The notes beneath the pieces were generated by a model, which was not told the origin of the DNA, searched no databases, and saw only the letters and a program-made list of their open reading frames with translations. Both the position numbers and the translations under genes were made by a program. Positions 44,268 through 51,912 of a DNA stretch of 64,000 bases are shown here, in pieces; position 1 is the first letter of the stretch; each line of letters begins with the position of its first letter. The stretch is from an uncultured Atopobiaceae bacterium (lineage in GTDB: Bacteria > Actinomycetota > Coriobacteriia > Coriobacteriales > Atopobiaceae): assembly GCA_944322145.1 (NCBI GenBank), contig CALUNW010000009.1, forward strand, positions 45,900-109,899, in the 5' to 3' direction.

Positions 44268-45092
44268 ATGACCGAGAAGCGCTCCATACCCCATGCGCTG
44301 CGGGGCACGGCTGCCGCCGTCGCCTTCCTCGCCTGCTGGCTCGTCGCCCTCTCGCTCCTAACCGCGCTTCTACACCCCGCGATCACGGGGACGCTCTCAG
44401 GCAACCCGGCGCAGATGCGCCTCGCCCTCGAGCTCCTCTCTCTCGCGTCGGTTGCGGCGCCGACGGTGCTGTTCGCCCGTCTGCGGCCTCCGGCGGAACC
44501 GTGGACGGGTGCCCTCGTGGCCTCCGGGCTCGGGGCGGTCTTCGGCCTCTTTTGGCTCGGCGGCGCGCTCGTGGCGAACTGGCTTGCCGGCAACCTCTCT
44601 GTCGGCCCGGCACACCCGGCGGCCCACCTCGCCATCTGGGCCGCGGCGTGTCTCGCCAACGCCGCCTTCCAGGAGATGCTCGTCCGCGGCTTTGCCTTCG
44701 ACTCCCTGCGCGAATCGCTCGGCGTCGTCCCTGCGACGCTTGTCACGACCGCGCTGTTCGTGGCATTCCATCCCGGGGCGTTCGCAGACGGCCCGGCCGC
44801 CGTCCTCCAGATGGCCGCGGCGAGCCTGCTGCTCACCGAGCTCCGGCTTCTCACAGGCGGGCTCGCCGTCTCCGTAGCCGCCCACTTCGCGTGGAACGCC
44901 GCAGGTGGCATAGGGCTCGGCGTCGTGGCTCTCGCCGACGACTACCCGCACGCGCTCTCGCTTTCCGTCGGGGACGGCGCGTCCCTATCGGCGGGTGCCA
45001 TGGGCATCGAGGGAAGCCCGTGGACGCTCCTCGTCACCGCGGCGATCTGTGTCGCACTAGCGCTCAAGCTGCAAAAGTCAGGAGGTGAGTAG
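44268..45092 (+). CDS. CPBP-family intramembrane metalloprotease
   Basis: 274 residues with about seven hydrophobic segments. Motif 1 reads FQEMLVRGFAF (about 144-154), in which the first glutamate of the usual EExxxR is glutamine. Motif 2 is FVAFHPG (about 167-173) and motif 3 HFAWN (about 206-210). CPBP (Abi/Rce1) proteases include bacteriocin-immunity proteins, which would fit the neighbouring export genes. The Q for E change may lower activity. GGGAG lies eight bases before the ATG at 44268. Confidence 0.82.
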   Translation: MTEKRSIPHALRGTAAAVAFLACWLVALSLLTALLHPAITGTLSGNPAQMRLALELLSLASVAAPTVLFARLRPPAEPWTGALVASGLGAVFGLFWLGGALVANWLAGNLSVGPAHPAAHLAIWAAACLANAAFQEMLVRGFAFDSLRESLGVVPATLVTTALFVAFHPGAFADGPAAVLQMAAASLLLTELRLLTGGLAVSVAAHFAWNAAGGIGLGVVALADDYPHALSLSVGDGASLSAGAMGIEGSPWTLLVTAAICVALALKLQKSGGE

Positions 45093-45101
45093 CGCCCTGT
45101 A

Positions 45102-45635
45102 TCACGGCTGCCGCATGTGCTGGGCCAGCCTCCTCAAACACCCTCTTCGCAGGCCCCCGCCCTGCAACCCATCCGACAGAGCGGGCGTCCCCTCTCTCGT
45201 GCGAGATGGTATACACGCAGAAGTGCCGTCCCGCCCCTCCGAGACCCGCGCCCTCCCGCAGCAGGAAGGGGCATCTATTTCGGAGGTCCGGCGTCGTGCG
45301 GCGTGGCAATGCTCTTGACATCGGGAGCAAATCTGCAGGTGGCCCATGCTGGGCTGATTGTCGCGACGCCTCCTGAAATACCGAATGAGCGCGATGGCCG
45401 AAAGGGAGCTTGAGGTGACCATCAACACAACCCCTCCGAAATACCATCCGTTAACCGTGTCAAGAATCGATTCTATATCGACCCTAGTGTTCGACCATAA
45501 TATAAAAAGAAAGCATAGAGATGCGAAGAAGAAGCTCAGGGCAACAAGCACTATTGATCGATCAGACGGCCTGAGTAGGGCGGAGATTAACGAGAGGGCG
45601 ACCGAAGCAGCCCCCAGATACAGGGCGAGTATCAT
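45102..45635 (-). CDS. Small membrane protein with degenerate tail
   Basis: The first about 95 residues contain three hydrophobic segments (3-22, 28-46 and 63-86) ending in a YFRRRRDNQ positive cluster, and look like a real small membrane protein. This part is visibly AT-richer than its surroundings, suggesting separate origin. Residues 95-177 are low-complexity, Arg/Cys/Gly-rich translation of noncoding-like DNA, so the original stop was probably lost by a frameshift. No family recognised. Confidence 0.5.
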   Translation of the reverse strand: MILALYLGAASVALSLISALLRPSDRSIVLVALSFFFASLCFLFILWSNTRVDIESILDTVNGWYFGGVVLMVTSSSLSAIALIRYFRRRRDNQPSMGHLQICSRCQEHCHAARRRTSEIDAPSCCGRARVSEGRDGTSACIPSRTREGTPALSDGLQGGGLRRGCLRRLAQHMRQP

Positions 45636-45819
45636 CTTCTTACCACCATTCTACGGCAGCGCAGCCCAGCAATCATCGATAGGCATGACTATACAGTAAC
45701 TCATCGTGTCGCTCTGCGAGGGCACGGGGCTCATGCACTTCCACCATCTCGTGGGTGTCCTGCCGCAGGACCGGGAGCGGCTGGGCCGTGCGGTGGGTCC
45801 GTGCTTGGCCGCTGCGAAC

Positions 45820-46010
45820 CTAGTTGCCATGTTCGCTGCCGGGATGCAGGCCGCACCTGCGCTCGAGCTCTGCCACGAGGGCGCCGTTGCCCGTCACCGA
45901 GACTATGGCGTCGCCGTCTTGGGGCGTCTCGGTGAAGACACGGTCGAGCGAGTTGGCCGTGCCCGCTAGGGGCGTTCTCACCATCGCCATCAGACGGTCC
46001 TCGCGGCGTC
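45820..46010 (-). pseudogene. Fragment of a PH-domain protein gene
   Basis: On the minus strand this gives AGTANSLDRVFTETPQDGDA and continues IVSVTGNGALVAELERRCGL to a stop, closely matching the C-terminal third of the protein at 46870-47319. The membrane and N-terminal parts are absent. The rest of 45636-46113 holds no other recognisable gene. Confidence 0.8.
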
Positions 46011-46113
46011 GCCCTACTGCTTGGCGCGTCGCGACGCGTGCGATGACGTCTATAATCGGGTCGATTGAGGATGTCCTGCTAGGTCGGCTGGCGCCGGGCG
46101 ATACGGAGGAGAG

Positions 46114-46329
46114 ATGGGCTACAGCAGGAGCGACCCGCACCGTCCCTGCCTGCGGGAGCACTCGTACGGGGGCTCCGAGGTTTGGTTCACGAACTTCCCG
46201 GAGAGCGAGGGCGGCTTCGACACGCTCGCCGAGGACGTCGGCAGGGCCGTGGCCGACCTGAGGAGGCTCGCCGGCGAGGCGCCGCACGGGGCGGCAGATG
46301 AGAGCGACGAGAGGGGTGCGCAGAGGTGA
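46114..46329 (+). CDS. Small protein, paralogue of 46646 product
   Basis: A 71-residue hydrophilic protein with an EHSYGGSEVWFTNFPESEGG core, similar to the core KNSLGGTQVWYADWGDRP encoded at 46646-46843 on the other strand. GGAGGAG lies just before the ATG. Its stop overlaps the GTG start of the next gene (GTGA). No known family. Confidence 0.65.
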   Translation: MGYSRSDPHRPCLREHSYGGSEVWFTNFPESEGGFDTLAEDVGRAVADLRRLAGEAPHGAADESDERGAQR

Positions 46330-46649
46330 TCTCCGCCGTCGTGCTCGCGCTGGCGAGCGTCATGTCCCTCCTCGCGGGGGTCAAGATGATCGTGAGGAGG
46401 ACCTGCTCCCCGCTCAAGGCCGCCCACCGGCGCAACCTCACGCCGGAGGGTGAGAGGAGGCTCTCCCTCGTGTGCGGGCCGGCGCTCCTGGTGGTCGGCG
46501 CGTCGTTCGCGGCCTCGGCCTACCTCGCCGCCTTCGCGGGCGACGCGGCCAGCGGCGCCCAGGCGGTAATCGGCGCCGTGGGCATAGCGCTCCCGGCGCT
46601 GGTCATCCTCCTCGCCATCAGGCGCTACAACGGGTCGGTCGCGTCCTAG
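46326..46649 (+). CDS. Three-helix membrane protein, unknown
   Basis: 107 residues starting at a GTG coupled to the upstream gene, with helices at about 2-22, 50-72 and 80-100. The loop between helices 1 and 2 is basic (RRTCSPLKAAHRRN). A truncated copy lies at 30069-30215. Its stop codon shares the palindrome CTAG with the stop of the convergent gene at 46646, so the two genes overlap by four bases tail to tail. No family recognised. Confidence 0.65.
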   Translation: MISAVVLALASVMSLLAGVKMIVRRTCSPLKAAHRRNLTPEGERRLSLVCGPALLVVGASFAASAYLAAFAGDAASGAQAVIGAVGIALPALVILLAIRRYNGSVAS

Positions 46650-46843
46650 CCGCGCGAATCGCGCTCCGGGCCCTTCCTGTCGGAGCCGTACCTCTCCGCC
46701 AGCCTCTTGAGCTCGCGCACGGCCTCCTCGTCCCTCTCGCCCATGTCGGGCGCGTCGAAGGGACGGTCGCCCCAGTCCGCGTACCAGACCTGCGTGCCGC
46801 CGAGGGAGTTCTTCCTCCAGTAGGGCCAGTGCGGGACGTCCAT
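46646..46843 (-). CDS. Small protein, paralogue of 46114 product
   Basis: A 65-residue hydrophilic protein with the GG(S/T)(E/Q)VW(F/Y) core shared with the 46114 gene, followed by a charged helix (DEEAVRELKRLAERYGS). GGAGGAG lies before the start at 46843. It follows the PH-domain gene at 46870 on the same strand and overlaps the convergent membrane-protein gene at a shared CTAG. Function unknown. Confidence 0.65.
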   Translation of the reverse strand: MDVPHWPYWRKNSLGGTQVWYADWGDRPFDAPDMGERDEEAVRELKRLAERYGSDRKGPERDSRG

Positions 46844-46869
46844 CCTCTCCTCCCCCTCCTTTCGGGGCG

Positions 46870-47319
46870 TCAGGCGCCGGGCCCAAGGCCGCACCTGCGC
46901 TCGAGCTCGTCCACGAGGGCGTCGTTGTCGGTCACCGAGACGATGGCGTCGCCGTCACAGGGCGCCTCGATGTAGACGCGGTCGAGCGAGTTGGCCGTGC
47001 CCGCCAGGAGCGTCCCGGTGCGCCGGACGCCCCTCACGTGGGCGTAGGGAATCGCCGAGCGCGTCCCGGCGTACACGACAACGAGGCGGTCTTCGTAGAG
47101 CTCGACGCGGTTGCTGCGGACGGGCAGGGCGGCCAGGGCCACAAAGGCAGGGACGGGCAGGAGGGCGAGCCAGCCCCACGGGGACGAGGGTCCCGCGCCC
47201 GCGAAGCACGCGATACACGCCGCGGATAAACCGCCCGCCACAATCACCATGACCGCTATGAACCACGGGTCGCTCCGGCCAGGGAGCACCCGCTCCGGCC
47301 GCTCGTTCTTCTCACCCAT
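46870..47319 (-). CDS. Membrane protein with bacterial PH-like domain
   Basis: 149 residues: two helices (about 20-42 and 46-64) followed by a PH-like domain (VELYEDRLVVVYAGTRSAIP ... LERRCGL). Such proteins anchor a PH fold at the inner membrane face; function is unknown. AGGAGGGAGG precedes the ATG. It is the first gene of a two-gene unit with the 46646 small protein. A decayed copy of its C-terminus lies at 45820-46010. Confidence 0.72.
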   Translation of the reverse strand: MGEKNERPERVLPGRSDPWFIAVMVIVAGGLSAACIACFAGAGPSSPWGWLALLPVPAFVALAALPVRSNRVELYEDRLVVVYAGTRSAIPYAHVRGVRRTGTLLAGTANSLDRVYIEAPCDGDAIVSVTDNDALVDELERRCGLGPGA

Positions 47320-47344
47320 CGCGGCCTCCCTCCTTACGTTCTCC

Positions 47345-48028
47345 CTAGCGGCCCTCGCGCCGCCAGACGAGGAAGCTGTAGGCGCCCACGACGAGGGTCG
47401 CGACCAGGACCGCCGCCATGCCGACCCAGAACGACGCCTCGGGCGCCACGGCCGAGAGCAGGGCAGCGACGAGCATCGCCGCGCCCGCGACCATGAAGAC
47501 GGGTCCGGCGAAGCGGTGCGTGCGGCGCCAGTTGTCCTCGCTCGCGAGCGTCCAGGGCGTGCGGATGCCGAAGGTGTAGTTGGGCTTGACTCGCGGCAAG
47601 TAGTTGCCGAGCGCGATCATAGAGGCGCCGAGCGCGAAGAGTATGGCAGCGGAGACGAACGATCCGCCCTCGGGCACGAGGCCGAAGGCGGTGAGCGGCG
47701 TCATCCACGCGACGGCGACCATGAACAGGGTGAGCGCGGCGCTCATGCCCAGGTAGACGCCGCGGAAGCGCTCGAAGTTGCGGCCCTTGGGGTCGAGGCG
47801 CGGCACGGCGAGCATGACGAGCGCGAGGACGAGCGGCATGGCCGCCATGAAGAGCGTGCCCGCCTTGTCGCCCCAGCCGTCGACCGCGCCGTCGGCGCCC
47901 CAGTGCGTGGGCACCGTCTGGGGCATGGCGGGGTAGGCCAGCAGCGCGTACGCCAGCAGGTGGGCGACCACCGCCGCGAAGAGGACTATCCAGAAGGCGC
48001 GCTCCCCGCGCCCAAGCTCAACCTTCAT
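47345..48028 (-). CDS. SdpI-family membrane protein (immunity-like)
   Basis: 227 residues with six hydrophobic segments. The DUF1648-type N-terminus (MPQTVPTHWGADGAVDGWGD) and the NYTFGIRTPWTLASEDNWRR SdpI signature are both present. In Bacillus, SdpI gives immunity to the SdpC toxin and sequesters the repressor SdpR at the membrane. It overlaps the sdpR-like gene upstream by 11 bp. No sdpABC toxin genes are present, so it is a stand-alone immunity or signal module, as in many Gram-positive genomes. Confidence 0.87.
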   Translation of the reverse strand: MKVELGRGERAFWIVLFAAVVAHLLAYALLAYPAMPQTVPTHWGADGAVDGWGDKAGTLFMAAMPLVLALVMLAVPRLDPKGRNFERFRGVYLGMSAALTLFMVAVAWMTPLTAFGLVPEGGSFVSAAILFALGASMIALGNYLPRVKPNYTFGIRTPWTLASEDNWRRTHRFAGPVFMVAGAAMLVAALLSAVAPEASFWVGMAAVLVATLVVGAYSFLVWRREGR

Positions 48029-48296
48029 CCTTTGCCTCCGTTTCCGTGAGCCCGAGGAACCATGAGATGAGGCCCTGCAGGACGGTGGTGTCCAGGCGGT
48101 AGAGGACGTTCCTGCCCCGGCGCTCCGCCTCCACGAGGCCCGCCTCGCGCAGGACCTCGAGGTGGTGCGAGAGCGTCGCCTTGTTCTGGGGGAAGTGCTC
48201 GCCGATCTCGCCGGCCGTCATGTCCCGCTCGCCGAGGAGCTCGAGGATGCGGCGGCGCGTGGGGTCGGAGAGCGCCTTGAACCCGTCGCCGACCAT
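48018..48296 (-). CDS. SdpR-like ArsR-family repressor
   Basis: A 92-residue winged-helix ArsR protein (FKALSDPTRRRILELLGERD; recognition helix in PQNKATLSHHLEVLREAGL) lacking metal-binding cysteines, as in SdpR. GGGGAGG lies just before the ATG. Two TTCGACG-type palindromes at 48351-48385 upstream are likely its operators. It is expected to repress its own sdpRI unit. Confidence 0.88.
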   Translation of the reverse strand: MVGDGFKALSDPTRRRILELLGERDMTAGEIGEHFPQNKATLSHHLEVLREAGLVEAERRGRNVLYRLDTTVLQGLISWFLGLTETEAKDEG

Positions 48297-48334
48297 CTCG
48301 CCTCCCCTCGCCCGCGGGCCTCTTCTTGCGGTGG

Positions 48335-48385
48335 AGTATACCCCCGACTGTTCGACGGATGTCGTACTATTCGACGTTCGTCGAA
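48335..48385 (-). promoter_or_regulatory. sdpRI promoter with two TTCGACG operators
   Basis: On the minus strand, TATACT (48335-48340) is a good -10 box 39 bp before the start. Upstream lie the half-palindrome 48351-48364 (TTCGACGGATGTCG) and the full palindrome 48370-48385 (TTCGACGTTCGTCGAA), 19 bp apart, covering the -35 region. Confidence 0.65.
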
Positions 48386-48705
48386 CTTTTTGAATCGGGC
48401 GCAGACGTGCAGAGCAGATCGGCCGCGCGAGCGGCGCCCCGCCGCAGCGCTCGCTCTTGGGCTCGATGCATCGACATTCGTCTCAGGTCGCGCCTCCGCT
48501 ACGCGGCCTCAAGGGCGCGCACGGAACCCCGCACAAATCCCCGCCTCGCGGCGATTGGTGGAGGTTGCCGCGCACATCCCTTGACCCCGCTCCGCTCCGG
48601 CGCGGCTTTGCAGGGAGCAAAGCCAAGGCGCCGCAGGGCAGCGCCGAGGCTTTGCCCGCGTGGCGGAGATTCTAGGGGCCGACGGGGCCCGGAGGGGAGA
48701 CGGAC
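48386..48705. other. Intergenic with GC hairpins
   Basis: No ORF with a ribosome site was found. A perfect hairpin GGCTTTGC/GCAAAGCC (48606-48613 with 48619-48626) and a second GC stem just after it could form a terminator or leader structure before the 48706 gene. Confidence 0.5.
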
Positions 48706-49011
48706 ATGCAAGCGCTGATGACCGAGGAGCTGGCCGAGGGCCTGCCGCCGCTGTACGCGACCGAGGGGGAGGGCGACCCCGTGGCGCTCGTCCACTACTT
48801 CTCGTGCCTCAACGGGTGGGACTGGTACCTCACCGAGTACGACCCCGAGACCGGCGAGGCGTTCGGGCTCGTGCGCGGCTTCGAGACCGAGTGGGGCTAC
48901 TTTTCTATCCATGAGATGGAGCAGTTGAACTGCTCGCGTGGCTTCAACGCCGTCGAGCGTGACGAGCACTTCGAGCCGACTCGCGCGAGCGCGCTCGAGG
49001 GGAGGAGGTAG
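48706..49011 (+). CDS. DUF2958-type protein of mobile elements
   Basis: 101 residues: MTEELAEGLPPLYATEGEGD start, then YFSCLNGWDWYLTEYDPETG and WGYFSIHEMEQL, the hallmark of DUF2958 proteins, which occur almost only on plasmids and integrative elements and have no known activity. GGAGGGGAG lies six bases before the ATG; a second ATG four codons later is possible. It is followed two bases on by another element gene. Confidence 0.8.
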   Translation: MQALMTEELAEGLPPLYATEGEGDPVALVHYFSCLNGWDWYLTEYDPETGEAFGLVRGFETEWGYFSIHEMEQLNCSRGFNAVERDEHFEPTRASALEGRR

Positions 49012-49013
49012 GC

Positions 49014-49637
49014 ATGCTGACCGTCGACTACGAGACCGGCTGGGGCGAGCGGGCGAGGCTCGCCATCTGCTCAGACCGCTACGCCGGGGGCGGGGCCCTC
49101 GCCCTGCTCGCCCTCGACGCCACCGACCCGGGGGACGAGGAGGAGTACCTCGACCTCTGGTGCTCGCTCACCGTCAACCTCCCGGGCGACCCCGTCGCCT
49201 CCGCGTGGTGCGCGGACGCCGGGCACGTCGTCCTCGACGCGAACGACGTGCCCCGCGCGCTCGTCGACGCGCTCGAGCGCGCGGGCGTCGTGGAGCCGTC
49301 GGGCCGCTCGGCGCGCTCCGGGTTCTGCTCCTACCCGCTCGCGACGGTCCCGCCGCGCGCCTTCGCGCGCCTCCGTGGCTACGAGGAGACCGTGCGCGAG
49401 CTCGCCCCGCTCACGGTCGTCCTCGAGTGGGAGGACGGCGATGGCGGAGGCGCCGAGGAGTGGGGCCGCGCCCCGAGGGGCGAGGTGCTCGACGCGCTCG
49501 TGGCGTCCGCCTCCGCCGAGGCCGACGCGCTCGCCGCGGGAGGCTGCGAGTGGGCCGCGGTCCGCGTGGGCTCCGGGGGCGTCGAGGACGTGGACTGCGA
49601 GACCGGCGAGACGGTGCACGTGGCCGGGGGGAGGTGA
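49014..49637 (+). CDS. DUF4313-like mobile-element protein
   Basis: 207 residues. The first about 115 (LTVDYETGWGERARLAICSD and LWCSLTVNLPGDP) resemble DUF4313 proteins of conjugative elements. The C-terminal half is Ala/Glu-rich and of unclear homology. GAGGAGG precedes the ATG. It is co-transcribed with the DUF2958 gene and read toward the coupling-protein gene, which is on the opposite strand. Function unknown. Confidence 0.65.
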   Translation: MLTVDYETGWGERARLAICSDRYAGGGALALLALDATDPGDEEEYLDLWCSLTVNLPGDPVASAWCADAGHVVLDANDVPRALVDALERAGVVEPSGRSARSGFCSYPLATVPPRAFARLRGYEETVRELAPLTVVLEWEDGDGGGAEEWGRAPRGEVLDALVASASAEADALAAGGCEWAAVRVGSGGVEDVDCETGETVHVAGGR

Positions 49638-49919
49638 CGAGACGGGGTGCCGGCGCATGGTCGGCACCCCTCATTTCGTTCGGCGCGCGGCGACCCTACG
49701 CCCCGCGCGCCACGGGAGATACTCAGAGACCCCCTCGTTTCCGCCGAGAACAGGCGGTGCAGGATAAGGGTGCGCTACGGACGTGCGGCGCAACCCGGCT
49801 CGCCGGGTTCGGAGGGGCAGGTCGGGGGCCTCGCGCGCATGCGCGGCGGGGCGTAGTCGCGGGGGTGGGGCCCCGCTACGCCCGCCGCCCCCGCGCAGGT
49901 CGCGCGCGTAGCGGCGCCC

Positions 49920-51902
49920 CTAGAACCCCTCGGGGGCGCTCGGGATGCTCAGCCGCGCCCCCGCCCGCTCGGCCGCGGACGGCGCCCCCGCCCGCTCGGC
50001 GGGGGCGCCGTCCGCGGCCGAGCGTCCGTCCCAGGCCGGCGGCGGCCCCGGGTTGCGGGCCTCACCGCCGACGAGGGCCGCCTCCATCATGGCGCGCTCC
50101 GCCTCGGGCGAGGTCATCCCGAGCTCCCGGCCCAGGAAGGTCTCCGTGACGTCGCGGCTCGGGAGCGCGAGCGTGCGGTCCCCGCGCATGACGAGCACGC
50201 CCGTGCCGCCCGCGGTCCACCTCATCAGCTCGTCGGGGCTGATGAGCGGGCGGCGCATGACCGACTCGCTGGAGCCCGAGGAGGACGTGTTGGCGCCCCT
50301 GCTCCTGCTCCGGCTCCTCGTCGTCGCCCCGTAGGTGCCCATGGAGTCCGAGAGCTTCCTGGCGGTGTCGACGTTCTCCACCGAGAGGATGACCTTGTCG
50401 CCGAGCAGGTCCAGCATCGTCTCCGCCTCCGCCCTGGTGTAGCCGGCCCGGCTCTCCAGCTGGCTCAGGCTCTGGAAGGCGGCCACGACGTGGAGCCCCG
50501 CGCTCCTGATCTCCCCGAGGTCCCTCAGGAGCCGGTCGACCTTGCCGAGCGAGGCGAACTCGTCGAGGAGCAGCAGCGTCTCGACCGGAAGCCTGTCCCC
50601 GTGGGCGGCGGCCTCGACGCGCAGGGCGGAGAGCGCCTGCGACCAGAAGGCCTGCACGAGCCTGTCCCTCGCCCCGGTGGCGGAGCTCGAGCTGACGTAG
50701 AACACCGTGGGGCGCCTGCCGGCGGCGGCGAGGTCGACCTCGTTGTCGTGGAGCATCGGCGAGACGTCCTCGTCCGCGAACTCCACGAGGTAGTTCTGGA
50801 GGGTGGAGAGGATGCCCTGGCCGCCCCCGCCGTCCCCGGAGACGCCGGCGAGGAAGGGCAGCGCCGGGTCCCCCGGGGCGAGGGACGCGGCGAGCGAGGT
50901 GACGCGCTCGACGGGCGCGGAGCCGTCCGCCGGCGCGAGCAGCGCCTGGACGCTCCTCAGGTTGCGGCACTCCTCCGGGACCTCGGGGCTCGAGAGCACG
51001 ACGAGGCACAGGCCGACGAAGACGTTGCGCGCGCCGTCCGAGAAGAACGGCTGGCCGGAGAGGGCCTGCGGCACCACGCACCTCGCCAGCTCGCGGAGCT
51101 CGCGCGTGGCCGCGCCGGCGCCGCCGGAGGCGAGGGCGTCCCTGGCCCGGGCGAGCGGGTCGAAGCGCATCGACATCCCCGGCGCGTCGAACCTCACGCT
51201 CACGACGTCGTGGGTGCCCCTCGCGCGCACCCACGCCTCGGTGAAGGCCCTGAGCTCGCCCTTGACGTCGTTGACCATGACGGAGCGGCCGGCGGCGACG
51301 TTGGCGCAGAGGGTCTTGACTATGACCCTCCTGCTCTTGCCGCCGCCCGAGGCGGCCAAGAGGGCGGCGTGCACGGAGTCTATGAGCCTGATCGAGCCGC
51401 CCAGCTCGCCGACGGCGAGGTTCCCGCCCTCGGGCGCCCTGCCCTCCGACCAGCCATGGGTGAGCCGCCGGAGCTCCGACGGCCTGCTCTCGAGCCATGC
51501 GTTCCCGTGCGTGCGCACGCCCGAGCGCGCGCCGCCGACCCACGTCCCGTCGTGGAGCGAGCGCCAGGCTGCGAAAGTGGCGCGCGTCCACATGGCGGCT
51601 ATCGCCGATGCCGCCGCGAGGCAGCCGGCGGCGAGGGCGGGCCCGTCGGCCGAGGCTGCCGTCGCCGCGGCCCCCGGGCCCGGTGCCATGGCGGCCAGGG
51701 CTCTCGGCGGCCTCAGCGCCGCGAGCGCCGGGATGCTCCCCGAGAGCGGCTCGGCGGCCTCCCAGACGCCCGCCCTCAGCGTCGGCCACCAGCACGCCAG
51801 CGCGGCGCACACGGCGAGAGCCATCGCTAGCGCGACGGCGCCCCCGCGCAGGGCCCGCGGCGCGAACGGCTCGTTGAACGACTTCTCCCTCTGCCTGCTC
51901 AT
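49920..51902 (-). CDS. VirD4/TraG-type coupling protein (T4CP)
   Basis: 660 residues with two N-terminal hydrophobic segments (about 22-45 and 85-105). Walker A reads AASGGGKSRR near residue 184 and Walker B LLLLDEFASLGKVD near residue 442. The TraG/TraD-like C-terminal part holds a Q-S-L-S-Q-L motif. T4CPs deliver the relaxase-DNA complex to a mating channel. It lies 11 bp after the relaxase gene on the same strand, with GGAGG five bases before the ATG. No channel genes are in the element. The extreme C-terminus is encoded by a 25-bp inverted repeat (49968-50022). Confidence 0.9.
   Translation of the reverse strand: MSRQREKSFNEPFAPRALRGGAVALAMALAVCAALACWWPTLRAGVWEAAEPLSGSIPALAALRPPRALAAMAPGPGAAATAASADGPALAAGCLAAASAIAAMWTRATFAAWRSLHDGTWVGGARSGVRTHGNAWLESRPSELRRLTHGWSEGRAPEGGNLAVGELGGSIRLIDSVHAALLAASGGGKSRRVIVKTLCANVAAGRSVMVNDVKGELRAFTEAWVRARGTHDVVSVRFDAPGMSMRFDPLARARDALASGGAGAATRELRELARCVVPQALSGQPFFSDGARNVFVGLCLVVLSSPEVPEECRNLRSVQALLAPADGSAPVERVTSLAASLAPGDPALPFLAGVSGDGGGGQGILSTLQNYLVEFADEDVSPMLHDNEVDLAAAGRRPTVFYVSSSSATGARDRLVQAFWSQALSALRVEAAAHGDRLPVETLLLLDEFASLGKVDRLLRDLGEIRSAGLHVVAAFQSLSQLESRAGYTRAEAETMLDLLGDKVILSVENVDTARKLSDSMGTYGATTRSRSRSRGANTSSSGSSESVMRRPLISPDELMRWTAGGTGVLVMRGDRTLALPSRDVTETFLGRELGMTSPEAERAMMEAALVGGEARNPGPPPAWDGRSAADGAPAERAGAPSAAERAGARLSIPSAPEGF
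49968..50022. repeat. Perfect 25-bp inverted repeat within the T4CP 3' end
   Basis: Arms 49968-49992 and 49998-50022 are exact complements with a 5-base loop (CGCTC). They encode the Ala/Gly/Pro/Glu-rich tail repeating ERAGAPSAA. Such a stem could stall ribosomes or act as a terminator-like mRNA end. Confidence 0.9.
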
Positions 51903-51912
51903 CTCAGCCTCC

